A stretch of DNA of 64,000 nt, from NCBI GenBank assembly GCA_020543525.1, contig JAHYIO010000033.1, positions 682,001-746,000 of the forward strand. Reading direction: 5' to 3'. Position 1 is the first letter of the stretch; each line of letters starts with the position of its first letter. This stretch comes from Coriolopsis trogii (lineage: Eukaryota; Basidiomycota; Agaricomycetes; Polyporales; Polyporaceae). This document shows, in pieces, positions 1 through 12,229 of this stretch. The position numbers were made by a program, and so were the translations under genes. Below the pieces are notes generated by a model, which worked only from the letters and a program-made list of their open reading frames with translations, did not search any database and was not told where the DNA came from.

Positions 1-1049
1 CCGGAAACGAAGCCAACGGCGGCGTCAAAGGAGTGAAAAGGTGTAGTGGGTGGAAAGGGGAAGGAGAAAGAGTAGGGATCAGCGGGAGGGAGGTACGGCT
101 ACCTGCCATCACCTATATACCCCTCCTCGACGGCGACAACGGACAGGATGACACTTTCATCCGGACTCACCACGGTCCGCGCGACGCATCCAATGTATCA
201 TCATCCCCTGGCGTCCTGGACCTTTCTTCAGGAACGACATTTCGAAAGGACGTACGAAAGTATCTGCATGGCATCACCCATTGCAACGGAGGGCAGCGCG
301 GAGATCGTAGACGCTCGAGCGGGCGCGGTTCCGTTACATTCATGCATCTGTTTGTTGGATCGGAATCACCAACGACGCCACGGAGAGCGTCGTCGCATCA
401 ATCGGCTAGGTAGCATGCGCACAAGTACCTGAAATTACGAGATCTCCGCCGGACGGTGTCGGGTACCAGGACCAATAGACCCATACGAAATGAAATGCTC
501 TGGACGAACTACAGGTTTCACGAATGTCAGACTTTGGCGACCGCAAGCAGATGCATGCATTCAACTCACCTGCAGGTACTTACTGGAATGCGTGGTCATA
601 CTGGAAGCCACCTGGTGATCCGGGGACCGTTTGCTCAACATCAGATCTTCTTTCTGGAAAAGGAAACGCGGAATTGATTGGACATACTGACCACCTTCAC
701 TTCATCCTTGCAAGCAACGCCCTGCCGCTCTCCATCACGAGCGCACCATATGCAGCAGTATGCAACACGGCACAAGCAACGACCCGGTCCCAGGCTTCAG
801 CCTTGGATATCGCCATCAACGAAATTACAATCTGCATGACAAGTCAGATTTCGCAGATTGTCAAGAGTACATAAGCAAGCGTTGCTCAGCTACACATCAC
901 AATGATACATCTCTGATTGAGTCCCAAAGCACAAAAGCAGGAACATTAGAGAGAGTCGCGGAGTACAAAGCCCCTCAGAGGCTAAATGCTGCAAACTGCG
1001 CGAAGCAGGACCAGGTACGAAGGCTGAAGCTCAGCTGAGGGCGATGAGC
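1..1049. other. left-edge stretch, no gene resolved
   Basis: No convincing gene. On the minus strand there are short protein-like blocks bounded by splice-like signals. One lies around 690-835 and reads through residues such as AWDRVVACAVLHTAAYGAL. Another lies around 585-655 and contains SPGGFQYDHAF, followed by a GTAAGT donor. They could be exons of a gene running off the left edge, but I could not join them in one phase. Confidence 0.3.
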
Positions 1050-2472
1050 CTACACGAACGTCCGTCCGACCCCGTTGCAGATCCCGCAGGTCTCCTCGTC
1101 AAAGATGAGGAACGACGTCTTGCCCTTCCCGCCACAACGCCAGCACAGCCGCCCGCCAATGCGCGGATCCCCAGGCGGATAAACGGCAACGCCCCCGCCC
1201 GCTGTGGGCGGACCGCCGTTGTGCAAAAGTCCTGGTGAGCCCCACGAAGGCGGCGGAAAGTAGGCACCGGGACCGGGACCAGGGCCAGGACCACCGCCGC
1301 CCAGGTACGGCGACACAGGCAGGACCCCTCCTGCGATGGGGATGACGCGTGCGGATGATGCGCCAGGGTAGCCGTTGCTCGCCCTGGACATCGTCGCCGA
1401 TCGCCCAAGGCCCTGATCCCCGGCGAAGGGACCGGACCAAGACGCGCTTTGTTGGTGGAGAGATGATTGCGGCGCGTGAAAGGTCGGAAGCGGGCGCTGA
1501 AACGAGGAACTTGAGGAGGAGGAGGATGAGCCGTCAGCCGACCAGGGCGCATATGTGATGGGACCGCTGTACGGTTTCGCATATTTGTCCCAACACCGGG
1601 AGCACGGATGGGAGGGGTCGAAGTTCCTGTATCCTGTGTTTCGACCTGAAGATCAGGAGTTTAGTTTATCATAAGATAGCTTCAAAGATGGCATATAGAA
1701 CGCCACAAGCAGAACACGGACACTCACATTTCTGACATTCGAATCCGTTTGGATATACGAGTACCTTGCCGTGACGCAAAAGCGGGTGCCCAGGCACTGG
1801 ACGTTCGGTTGGACGACCATCATCTGGGACACCATCACTGGTAGGGGACGTCGGAGACGTGGGCGCGTTCTTGCGTGAAGGCTCGCCAGGAGGTGGCGCA
1901 AATCTCCCCATTGAGGACGAGGAAGACGTACCAGGACTCCCGCTCGAGTACTGTGCGCTCGCCCCGCCATATAACCCTCCATCGCCTCCACCTGCGGCAT
2001 AAAAATCCCTCACAAAGTCCGAGGCATGCCCTGCTGGGGAGTTTGGCGCTGTCGACGGACGGGCAGACTGCGGATGGACAGGGGGAGGTGGCAGATATTG
2101 GTTTCCAGTACGTTCACGATGAAAGTGACCAGGGAATGATGACCAAGGTCCAGTGCTGGTGTGCTGTGGAGGTATGCCCCATGATGGAGGAGGAAACTGC
2201 GCAGGGTGTTGTGGAGGTGCTGCTACAGGTTGTTGGAAGGGCCGGCGTGGGCCAACCTCGAGGGTGGCTTCGCCTTCATAAACGTTGGGAGCGGGCGTAT
2301 ATGCGGGTGGGAGCTCTTCAGTGAGAAGATCGTTCACCGAATCCGACGATGCTCTGGTTCGCGCATCATTGTTGGATGTCGCAGCTGCGGCTGATGAGGA
2401 AGACGTGGTGGAAGCACCCGTAGGCGTGGGCGTCACCCCTGGTGTGCGGAATGGGTTATGAGTTGCAACCAT
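1050..2472 (-). CDS. Hua1-like proline-rich zinc-ribbon protein
   Basis: Two exons (2472-1728 and 1645-1050; intron 1727-1646, GTGAGT...TTCAG) give a 446-aa protein. The N-terminus is Ser/Thr/Ala-rich and low-complexity, with a PPAY motif of the type bound by WW domains. The centre is rich in Pro, Tyr and Gly. Two paired-cysteine modules follow: FECQKCRNTGYRNFDPSHPC then SRCW, and at the C-terminus LCWRCGGKGKTSF followed by CGICNGVGRTF. The second resembles the CxxCxGxG repeats of DnaJ zinc fingers. This order (PPAY, GHPLLRHGKVLVYP, two zinc ribbons) is that of fungal Hua1-type proteins, cytoplasmic proteins linked in yeast to actin-patch and ubiquitin-ligase partners. The splice completes a Cys codon and restores the first zinc ribbon, which supports the model. 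The role in this organism is inferred from the family only. Confidence 0.85.
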
Positions 2473-2995
2473 AGGCAGACCTCTGTGAGTTTCGCTGCTG
2501 TGATAATCGTAGTGGTTAAAGAAGAACGAGGTGGCGGGGAGCAGGAGGTTGGGATGATGGGTCTTGTTGCACTCGTTTGTTAGAGCTCAGGCCTACAACG
2601 TGTGATGTAATGGCAATTGACCCAACCGAGCGAAGCAGACAGCGTACAGGCTACCAGAGGCAGGTCAGTCGGAAGGTGTAGGGCAAGGGTTATCGGGAGG
2701 TGGTGTGTGTTACGAGAAGAGAATACATATGTGCGGTGCGGTGCAAGTGCAGCCGCCGACGCAGCAGCTGTGGCACGCTCTGGGCAGCGTCACAACAGAC
2801 ATCCGACTTCACCAGCTTGACTCCTCGCAGCGCACAGGCGGTACATATCGTGACAAGACAACCGGCAACAATACAGATAGCGGTACCAGTACAGGCTGGT
2901 CGTGAGTGAGAACGACGGCGCATACATACCCAACATCGGATGGCCACTCCGCCACAAAGCTCTCGCCCTGTCCGGGCAGAACAAGTCATCCTGCA

Positions 2996-4050
2996 TTATG
3001 AATTGTCCTCCTTCCCACTCAAGCTCCTGAAGAACTCTGCGTATGCATGCTCGATATCGAATGACAGCTACCCGGGTCAAGAGCCTCAGCGAGCATTCCA
3101 GTGAGACCACACAGCAGGCTTGACTCACCTGCCGCGCTTGCTCCTCGGTCAGCTCTTCCGACGCCTTCATTCCGTTCAGCGTAATCAGCCTGTATGACAT
3201 CGGACACTGCAGTAAGCCTCGCCTCATGACGCCCCGAACACCCACTTCGGACCACGGAGCGCGGAAGACGCACCATCCGACCATCTTGCTCCGCCCCTCC
3301 CAATCCTTGCTCCCCTTGAAGCGAGCGTAGCTCGTCACGAGCTCCTGCAGGATCGGGTGCAACTGGTCCTTCGCGCGCATGCGCAGCTTCAGCGCGTCCA
3401 CGAATGTGATAAAGTTCTGTTCCGCGCACGCAGGGCGAGGTTGAGATCGGATGCGAATTTGAGTCGGGTGCACGAGTAACACGCAGACGGCAGACATAGA
3501 CGTACCTGAGTCGTCTCCGCGACCCACTTCGCCGTCTCCGGCCCCGCCTCACTCGAGTGCTCCACTGTTGCGGGCACCCCGACCTGTACCCGATGCAGCG
3601 CCGCCGGGTGGTCCATCTCCCCGCCCAAACAAGCCGAGCATGAGAACCCTCGCACAATAGGACGGCTCGGGCAGAGCAAGGAAAGAGACAACTCACCCGG
3701 TACCGGGACATAAACTGCTCGATCGACGGCACGTCGTCGCTCACCAGCTTCAGCATCGTCTTGTATTGCGACAGCAATCGCGTGCACGCGGGAGAATACC
3801 TCTTCCGCAGCGCGGCTCAGCATCATCAATGTTCAAACCCCATCGTGTAGCTGTCGACAATGGGGGAGGGGGAGAGACATGGATAGGGTACTCACTCCGC
3901 TGCCGTCACCGAATCCCGCACATATGCACGCTCCAGGTACTCCAGGGCTACGATGATTCCAAATAGTGTCGATAGGAGTCCATACTTCTCGCGCTCGGCG
4001 TTGGTTGTGTACAGTCGGACTTCTTCGTCCAGGTTCAAGTGGGTGGTCAT
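2996..4050 (-). CDS. VPS28: ESCRT-I subunit VPS28
   Basis: Six exons (4050-3896, 3799-3697, 3616-3506, 3416-3274, 3189-3129, 3067-2996) join in phase to a 214-aa protein, close to the 210-240 aa usual for VPS28. The N-terminus reads LNLDEEVRLYTTNAEREKYG, a VPS28 signature. It is followed by ALEYLERAYVRD, the SPACTRLLSQYKT segment, and a C-terminal helical domain with NFITFVDALKLRMRAKDQLHP and ASEELTEEQARQ. VPS28 binds Vps23 and Vps37 in ESCRT-I on endosomes and through its C-terminal domain contacts ESCRT-II, so it acts in multivesicular-body sorting of ubiquitinated cargo. The ATG at 4050 is the only one that yields the family N-terminus. All introns are 60-97 nt. No damage is visible. Confidence 0.95.
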
Positions 4051-4436
4051 GGTCAAGGTAGGAGGGAAGTCGCGGAGACGCCCATGGCGCTCCGTCCGAT
4101 TAGGGGCTGTCAGCGGTGCGATCTATACTAGCTTCAATAGGTTGAGGCCGCTACACCAACCAACATGTGCAGTAGGAACAGGGCACAGATAGATTGTGGC
4201 AAGGGAGCATTTAAATACATAACAACTATTAGATGGGATAGCAGTGTGCGGTTCGTCCATGTCCATGAAAGTCCGTTAACCCAGAACACGTAGGAATTGT
4301 TCGCGGGTTGGAATAGAGTCGTCATAGAGGTATGTGGTTTTGTCCACAATGGTAAAGACGATTATGCGCAAGCTGCAGAGGCCAACTGTGATCAGGACTC
4401 CAGATTCGCGCCGTACGAAACCAGACACGACTCACC

Positions 4437-6240
4437 TCAAGCCGGGACCGACGCACTGGTTTTATAGATGGACAACAAGTCCGTCGCATTCGCGACGGTG
4501 CTGTTAATCCCGCACGCCCCAATAAAATCTCCGTATAGACCCGTCCTCTGCTGCACAAACTCTGAGAATGCCGCAAGCGAGCACGAACCCCCAGGTCCGT
4601 CCTGGCAGTCCGGCACCGGGATCGGGGCGCCGTTCACGAGCACGCGCACGAACGCGCCGTTGTCCCACACGTCCTCCGAACCTGCCTGGCTGCTCTCGGT
4701 CGAGTTCAGCGTCGCGTTCGCGCACTGCAGCCGCTCGATCCCGACGTGTCCGAGGAAGGGCAGGATCTCGGACGTCCGCCACGCACGCGCATAGTTGATT
4801 CGGTCGGTGGGCATCGTGCCGTTCACGTCAAGGTTGGGGTAGTACGCCGAGTTGTTGAAGAGATTTAGAGCGGTTATTACTAGTGGGGGCTCCTCGCGAT
4901 GCGTGAAGGAGACGTAGAGTGATTGGTTGAACGTTGAGGTGTCGTTCGCGGAGAGAATGTCGAGCGCGCTCCGCACCCAGGGCAAACCCAGCTGGGGCGC
5001 GATAGGATTACCGTAACTACATAATGAATCAGTGAAGGCATCCAAAGGAGCGCAGGGAAGGAAGACGTACCCGATGCTGTAGAAGTACATGATGTCATTT
5101 GCGTACTCGAAGCTCATCCACTCGTCGGCGGTGAAGATGTTGCAGAAGTCGGTGGTATTTCGGATGACGACGTCGTACCCACACAGTTGCTGCATGCCAT
5201 ATATATCCGTCTTCGTGAAGTTGAAGCCCGGTGCCACCTTGTTGAATCGTGCGACAAGCGGAGCGGTATACTTCTCTATCCACGCACCAGACTGCACCGA
5301 ACCCAGAGACGCATCGAATGCAGGGCAGGAGGTCTACAGAAGTCAACGGTCAGGACGGGTATCGCATTTTGAATTTAAACCAGGACGTACGTGAGGGGTG
5401 AGCGAATCCGCACTGTCATTCTCGCCTTCGTCGACGACGACAAGGGACGCCTCATTGCCGAGACCGTTGATGAACGCGTTCGCAGTGTCAACATCCCGAC
5501 TCGCTGTATGCGCATGATTGTCAGTGTTCATGCTTTTCCGAACCGTCAATTCTACATACCGGACGCTGACCAAATCCTGAACGTCTCATTCGAGGCCAAA
5601 GAGTTGAGCATGTCGGGATACAGCTGCTTGATGACACCACCGAACGCGGTCGCAGCCTCGCCACCGGAGGGCGTCATCTTCTCCAGCTGCTCCGTCTCGT
5701 TCGTTATCGGGGAGGTGTAGTTTGCTAGGAAGGCCAGGTTGGGCATATGCGAAAACATAGACCTATCGCTATAGTTCCCGAGCTTTGAGAGAAAGGGCGA
5801 GATGTATGTTTCATAGTCGAACTACACAGTCGTCAGGCAAGCAATAAAATATGGAACACCGGCAATACTCACATCATTGGCGTATATGTTTGAGTGACGG
5901 ACGATATAGGTCGCTTTGCTGACATGGCAGCCGTCCGGAGGATTGGGGTCTAGATGGACTCCCGGAGAATCAAAGTAGGGAGCAATGCCTGCCAAGTGCT
6001 CCAGTACGTTGAACTCATACCCTCCAGGGCCTTCAATAATTCGCCTCTTGTCTAGAGCATAATTCTTGTCGATACAGTCTGCAAGATGCAGAAGGGAAGA
6101 AGTCACTCACGATGTGGTATGCGGACACCTCCCACAACGCTGGGCTCGCTGGCAACATCTTCTACTATCCACCTGCGAGGTATGGCAGCAGCTAACGCGG
6201 CTACAAGCAGTACCTCGAGAACATACAGGTGGGAGTGCAT
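4437..6240 (-). CDS. secreted histidine-phosphatase-family (acid phosphatase/phytase-like) protein
   Basis: Six exons (6240-6111, 6078-5873, 5821-5560, 5503-5391, 5333-5071, 5016-4437) give 517 aa. Residues 1-20 form a signal peptide with a hydrophobic core (VLEVLLVAALAAA). The catalytic N-terminal motif appears at residues 102-112 as IVRHSNIYAND, so the usual RHG reads RHS (R104, H105). The C-terminal proton-donor segment is FTHREEPP near residues 362-369, so the usual HD pair reads HRE. Many NxT/S sequons and scattered cysteines (a cluster in exon 5, for example LCGYD and FCNIF) fit an extracellular glycoprotein. The family includes acid phosphatases, phytases and MINPP-type inositol-polyphosphate phosphatases. 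The substrate cannot be told. Because both motif positions are non-canonical, either a variant active site or loss of catalysis is possible. A GTGAGT right after the stop may mark a 3'UTR intron. Confidence 0.85.
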
Positions 6241-7013
6241 ATTAGCAGTTCCGAGGGATGCGTCAGGTAGGGAGCGGCGGGAATACTCTGCGCTGAGAGC
6301 GTAGCAGGCCGAATTGGCGAAGTTTATATGCGGTTTTCGGCTATAACGAGGCCTGAGTGTATGATATCACTTGCCCCATGCCCCAAGGTATGATGTCTCC
6401 TGTTTGAACTCCAACGGTGGGCGCAACGAGGGCGTTGTGGAGCCAACGTTGTCGCAGCAACCGTGACGGACATGTTACGGACACGCCAAAAGGGGACGTC
6501 CAGTTCGTTGAAGACATCGGGTCGCCTTGGCATGTTGCGACACTTGTATGTTGAGATTGAACAGACTCAGAGACGCGATTAGTGAGTTGAGAGGAATCCA
6601 TGGAGGGCCCGGAGTGGAGACAAATCACCGGAGATGAGAACGGCGAGGCATATGCCCTCAAGCGCTCAGCGCCACCTTGGGAATGACGTACCCACATGTG
6701 GAAGCAACGCGGTCACCTGACCCGCGGCGCGTTTCTGTGGCTGGCAGTTGTCGACCGCTCGTCGAACTCTGGGTACTCTATGACTCGTCTCCTCGCCAGA
6801 TCTGTCTGCTTCTCCTCATCAGACGTGTATAGCACGGTGAATGCTGCAGCATGACTCAGACGTAAGCAGCCCAATATGGAAGAGCAAAATGCTTCATTCG
6901 AGAACTTAAGGTCGCGTCATACGGCGTGCCCGGGCCTTAAATACTGGGATTAGTAGGGGCCAAAGGTCACTCATCGCCAGCCCTGCAACGACAACGTAGA
7001 GCTCCTTTACCAG
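6241..7013. other. intergenic region
   Basis: Contains the promoter of the phosphatase gene on the minus strand. No coding exon is seen in the remaining 0.7 kb up to the next gene. Confidence 0.5.
6321..6330 (-). promoter_or_regulatory. TATA box of the phosphatase gene
   Basis: Read on the minus strand the sequence is CATATAAACT, about 80 nt upstream of the ATG at 6240. That distance is plausible for a TATA element with a short 5'UTR. Confidence 0.5.
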
Positions 7014-8077
7014 ATGTTAGGTATGCATTGTTTTCTGTTTTGTCCTACGACGTCGCCTAATATCACTCTAGAGCAACTCATCCTCCCTCCCACGGCAAAG
7101 ACCGTCCGGATATACATGAAAGATCCAGGAGACTCGTTGTCACTACAAGTGCAAATGTGCATGGAGAACTGTGCCGACATAATGCAGGCTATCTGGGTAA
7201 TTGTGCTACTACCTAGCACTCGAACCCTATACTGAGCTGTCTACCAGGCGGAAGTAAGGCTGACGTGTCGCAAGCACGGCGTTGACCTCAACGCCAACTA
7301 CACCAAACAAGACCTGGACGTTCTCGCAGACGTTGAACGAGAGGCAGGCTATCATTCTTACAGGTTTGTAGCCTTGCTGACATGGATGCAGGTTTCGGCA
7401 AAGCTGGCCGTGCTTCGCGAGTACAAAGATGGGTGGCCGATCACGCAGTATCTGAAAATGGAACTCAAGCCCCATCACCAAGTGTTCGTCAGCCCAGTCT
7501 CCCACCTCCGAGGACTCCGGGTGAGTGTATCTGGGTGTGGTTTGAAGTTAGTATGTATGCCCTACTCATGCGCCGTCTGACAAGCCCTCCCGCACTCGAG
7601 GCGACACCAATGCCCACATCAGTAGGTCGAACGCCCGACAGCAAGGAGCCTCCGTCTCCGCCGCACGCACCACGCGCATGTACGTCGAGGTACCCACGAT
7701 GAGTCATCGTTTGAGACGCAGCCAAGCCCAAGTAATGTTCATCCGTTCTTTCGGAATGACTGCCTCTGATGGTTGGCCAGAGCTCCAGCCCCGTCTCTGC
7801 CTCTCCGACAAGCGCAACCGTCACGTCCTCCGCGTCCCAAGCCAACTCCGGGTCGATCCTCAACTTGCTCCTCTCATACTCCCTTCCTCTCACAGACGCG
7901 CAGCGCCTCGATCGACTCTTCGCGTCTCTTGGTATCGTCGACATCACGTACCTGCGCGTCTTTGCGCGGATGGCGTCACGAGATGAATGGCTGCGCGAGC
8001 TGCGGGAGACGGGCGAGATGAGTGAAATCCAAGTTCGGATTCTCCGCGAAATTGTCGAGCGTGTTGCTGCTCCCTGA
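7014..8077 (+). CDS. lineage-specific protein, copy 1 (SAM-like C-terminal domain)
   Basis: Five exons (7014-7020, 7072-7196, 7248-7520, 7585-7689, 7781-8077) join in phase to 268 aa. The first coding exon is only 7 nt (ATGTTAG), the same layout as the paralogue at 20566-21841. The N-terminal half has a helical segment (VRLTCRKHGVDLNANYTKQ) and a short conserved block REYKDGWPITQYLK. The paralogue has RDNYEDGWPITFYLK at the same place, which fixes the reading frame here. A Ser/Pro/Thr-rich linker leads to a compact C-terminal domain of about 65 residues (LTDAQRLDRLFASLGIVD, TYLRVFARM, DEWLRELRETGEMSE). That domain is predicted helical and SAM-like in size and pattern. No known function. The DGWP block looks like one seen in other uncharacterised Agaricomycete proteins, but I cannot name a family. 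Confidence 0.7.
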
Positions 8078-8324
8078 TAGGAGACTCAGGAACGCTGTCA
8101 GGCTGGTGACTGGGCTCGGAGGTGCGCTAGTTGGGATAGGGAGTCGCGATGCGTTGTCTCACGTCGTTGTGCCCGCTATGTACGCGGATCATCCGAGATG
8201 TTGATCTGTTTGAAGCGGTAGTGTCTACAGTTTATACTACTTCTCCTAGTGACATCACTGAATAAGGCACATTCAATGCGCGTTCGCTATAAGTTGATAG
8301 AATGCCTCACGACTTTGTATGAGA

Positions 8325-9988
8325 CTAGTCCTCATCCCCGCCGCACTCTCTGACGTACCATGGTATCCGATTGCATGACACCAGAGGAACTATCTCCCTG
8401 AGACGGTCGACGTGCTCGATCTTCCCGTTGATCATGTAGTCCAATTGAAGTTCCTCGACCGGACAGTTGTAGAGACGACGTTTCTCTAGACAGGCAATAA
8501 GCAGCGCCAGGGGCTCCTCGAGTGACCCCGTGAGAGTAGCTCTCAGGTCTTCCCATTCAGTCCTCCTCGCGGTAAGCCAAGTACATGCCAGGCAATGGGA
8601 GGTTCCGACCGTCAATCTCCATCTCCAAGTCCCCCCGGGTGGACGCCAAAGCTTTGAGGAGGTTCTCGCCTTGTGCGCTAGTGACGGAGAGGAAGCGCAG
8701 CTTCGGCCATCTGGCCAGACAGTCCTCCCATTTCAGTGGAAATGCGGAGACGATCTTCATGATTTCCACCGAAGCGAACAGTTTCGCGTCCCCTAAGAAG
8801 TCTGCGAGGTCGGTTCGGGAGAGCTCCATTTCGATCGCTATGGGGTTTGGATCAATTCCTTGAACATCGTAGCTCGCCGAGAAGACGACCTTGTCACTGT
8901 CCAAAATCTCCAGAGCCACTGAGCGCAGTGGCGGATAGAAACGGAGTCGGTCCTTGACAATGCTGATGAAGAATTCCGAGCCCGGGAGTCTATATCCCGC
9001 GATGAGGAGAGAACATCGGATGGGAACTTCAATGTGGTTGATCGCATTGGCGCAGTCGATGCTCTCGCCTTCTAGAGAAAGTTTCGAAAGGTGTGGAAGA
9101 GTGATTTTGCCAGGGGGATGTACTGAGGGGGATGTCGGGACTGGGAGGGGCGGGATAGTATTTGACAGTGATAGATCTCGCAGGCCAGTCATGTTCTTGA
9201 GAGCATGAAGAAAGTCGTCAAAGGAACCCAGCCGGGTGCACTCCCCAAGAAGGCCGTTTAAGATGAGGGAGGTGAGACTAGAGCAGAATACGGGGTTCTG
9301 CCAGCTTACTACAAGATGGGAAAGCGTTAGGGATGTAAGACTGGGAAATGGTTCCTTGGCGGAACAGTGTGGCAGCATATAGCCTCCTACGTGTGCATTG
9401 GAAGCGGCAGAAAGTGACAGCGTCTCCATGAAAGAAGCTGGTCCATCGAACTTCAGGGCGAGGTAGTTAAGTGTTCGAGGTGTAGCATAAAGATTGAGCT
9501 CTCGAATACGACCGAACTCGCGGGAAATGAGATCGCCCATGCTGTCAGACTCTCCGATGCAGAAGCAGCTCGCGCTGACATACAGCGGAACGCTCCTGGA
9601 CCGCGAGCGCAACTCTGTTGACCATTGCCGTTTGATATCAATGATGAAGCTCCAAAGCCTGGGCGTGTGAGCGCGAGATCTCTCCAGCTGCGACAAACTT
9701 GTGTAACCGTGAGGTGGGTGTATCTCAGGTGTGAGAGTTCTCGTCGTCTCGCATAGGTGTCTCGAGCAACATGGACGAAGATCTCCCCGAGAATTTCAGG
9801 AGGCAGGCACGTGATTATTATCAAAGTGTTGAGTCGATTCTTGAGCTTCACGATGGCTCTGGCATGCTCTTCGATATCGCCCTCGATGGCCCGACGCGCA
9901 TTTGCGATTGCCACTGGATCCCATGCACTTTCGTCACAAATCATCAGCATCTTGAGCAAGATGTATGATGCATTACAGCTTACCACAT
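8325..9988 (-). pseudogene. F-box/LRR protein pseudogene (two frameshifts)
   Basis: Paralogue of the intact gene at 10474-12229. A 5-nt first coding exon (9988-9984, ATGTG|GTAAGC) joins the main exon at 9927, as in the sister gene. An F-box follows (LPPEILGEIFVHVARD, then QVCRSWRDLALTRP). The frame is lost near 9659-9663, where CGCCCAGG would need one more C to continue into PRLWSFIID, the match to PRLWGFILA of the sister gene. About 370 codons of leucine-rich sequence are then open to a TGA at 8557. The homologous C-terminus (LRATLTGSLEEPLALLIACL to the stop at 8325) continues in another frame. With two independent single-base shifts, a full F-box/LRR protein cannot be made. Both shifts could also be assembly errors. 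F-box proteins act as SCF ubiquitin-ligase receptors. Confidence 0.75.
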
Positions 9989-10473
9989 TTTATACAGCTC
10001 TGCCCGGTCAGTACGGGTGAGATACGGTCAAGTTGGGCTCAGCTTCTATTTGCAGCGTCAGCGGGGTGACTTCCAGAAGAAGTATGTGTCCATGCACAAA
10101 GACTTACCAGTATCTGCGGAGCTGAGAGATGGTACACGAGTATTCGGGTGCACAACGTAACCAAGGTGGGGGTGACCTAAACAAGGGAGGAGGGTAGAGG
10201 ATGGTGGCCGACAGATGGAAAGACGCATCTGACTCATGTGGCGTGAGCGCCCCTCTCCCGTAGCACGCGTCCGGGCGATGCCACACGCGGCATGGCCCTA
10301 ACTGCTGCCAGTCACGTTCACCACGAGCTTCTCGAGCGTGTCGCTGGAGAGCTTTCTCAGGCAAATTTCAGCATTGCACTGTCTCAATTCGTCGTCCGTG
10401 ATCATTCTAGCCACTGCTATCGGTCTGTTGTGCTGACCGCTGCTATTCTATATGCTCATCCTATATGCTCATT
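9989..10473. other. spacer between tandem F-box genes
   Basis: It holds the promoter of the pseudogene and the 3' end of the intact paralogue. No exon is seen. Confidence 0.5.
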
Positions 10474-12229
10474 CTACCACTCGTCGTACGACACCACACC
10501 ATCCCACCGCACCACTGGCACGGTCACCCTAAGACGGTCGATGTCGGCGGCGGCTACGTTGATGACTTTGGTGAGGTGAAGCTCCCGAAGCGGACACTCA
10601 TGAGAGGCACGCGCCAGAAGGCAGTCGATGAGCAAGTCCAAGACTTGCTGCTCAGCGTTCGTCACGAAGCCGTTGTTATCGGACGCGTGGTAAGCTAACC
10701 GCATGCCCGACAACTTGAGGACTTCCAAACGCGTGACCGGCACCTCGCCCGCATGCGGAAACCGCTCCTCCGACTCTCCCTGCTGCCCGACTTGAGGAAG
10801 AAGAGCGGGGAGGAGCCACCGACTGGGTTTCTCGCCATCGATGGAGAGGACGCGTAGCTGTGTCGCGCTAGCAAAGAGGGGTTCCCACTTTGTCTCTCGG
10901 AACGGTGAACCTATGAATCGTATTGAATGGACGTGCTCGAACAACTTGTGGTCTTGAAGGAGGCGTTCAAAATTTGGCGCGGACAGCTTCATTTCGAGGG
11001 ATACCGGAAAAGCAGGTACAGATGGGACGTCCAGGATGTCAACGTTATCCCAGTGCGCCGAGAAACCCACACTGTCGCCAAAGGCGCGCGTCAGGGAAAC
11101 GACCCGCGGGGGTGCGAAGGCAAGCAGTCGCTCTCTGACAAGAGTGAGGAGAACTTTTGACCCCCTGTCAGCGTTCGAGCTATATCCCATGACATGGAGT
11201 TCGCAGCGAGCGGGGAGGACAAAGTGATTGAATGCATTGGCGCAATCCAGCGCATCTCCACCGAGCGACAGTCTTGTTAGGCTCGGAAAGGAGATTGTGC
11301 GACAGGGTGTGGGCAGAGACATCACCTGGACAGGGACTTCTGGGACGACACCCGCTAGGGTAAGTTCTTGCAGGGCCTTCATGTTCTCGAGGGCGTGAAG
11401 GAAGTCCGTGAAAGAACCTAGCCGGGTTCGCTCATGGTCCGTGGTGGAAAGGTGGAGAGTCGACAAGCTAGAGCAGAGTATTGGGTTGGTCCAGCTAATC
11501 GGTACGCTCAGGATAGAGAGATGTCGGAGGCGTGGTAAAGATTGTTGAGTGAGGAGGTGTGGCAACATCGGCGCATGATGACCATTCGCATCGGAGGCTC
11601 CGAACAAACCCAGCTTATCCAGAACGGGGGCCTTCCCCTGGAGCTTCCGGCAGAGATCATGGATGGACGGCACTGTAGCACAAAGGAGTAGTTCCTCAAG
11701 ACGATGTCCATCTTTGGTGAGAATGTCCTCAATGAGGGTCTGAGTCGCGCTGCTGTCGTTGGATGGTAGCCTTGCGTTGATGAGCAGCGGAGCGTTCTTG
11801 GACCGCAGGCGTAACTCCTTGATCCATCGTGGGCCGCTGGCCAAAATGAAGCCCCATAACCTCGGAGTCTCGAGCGCGATCTCTCTCCAACTATGGCAAA
11901 CATGGGCGACATTGATCCATGGGTTAGCGGCGATATGATGATTGTCGAGTAAGTCGACTCGTCGGGAGGGTGAGAAGTGGTCTTCTCGATCAATGAAGTT
12001 ATCACGGGCAACGTGGACGAATATCTCTGCGAGCATCTCCGAGGGCAAGCGCGCCGCAGGTGTCAACGTATTGATATATCCTTTGAGCTGCAAGATCGCC
12101 GTGGCATGCTGCTCAATTGCTTCCTCGGCGACTTTGCGAGCGTTCGCGAGACCCACCGGATCCAATTGCCGACTGAATTCACATATTCATATCGGCTTTC
12201 TGGGCGCAATAGCAAGTAACTTACTTCAT
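10474..12229 (-). CDS. F-box/leucine-rich protein
   Basis: Two coding exons: a 5-nt start exon (12229-12225, ATGAA) and 12172-10474, giving 567 aa. The large reading frame has no in-frame ATG before an upstream stop, so the start is placed in the micro-exon; splicing yields MNRQLDPVGLANARK. A helical N-terminus (residues 5-35) precedes the F-box: LPSEMLAEIFVHVARD, then NVAHVCHSWREIALETPRLWGF. About 400 residues of irregular leucine-rich repeats follow. This is the common Agaricomycete type of SCF substrate receptor: the F-box would bind Skp1 and the LRRs the target. The target is unknown. It lies head-to-tail with a broken copy just downstream, showing a local duplication. Confidence 0.85.

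Noticed and set aside
1..1049. CRISPR array or bacterial-type operon signals
   Set aside because: No regularly spaced repeats anywhere in the window, and all genes are intron-rich eukaryotic genes.
7361..7390. Possible intron (GTTTGT...GATGCAG) in copy 1 of the lineage-specific gene
   Set aside because: It would be about 27 nt, shorter than any other intron here, and reading through keeps the DGWPIT block in frame as in copy 2.
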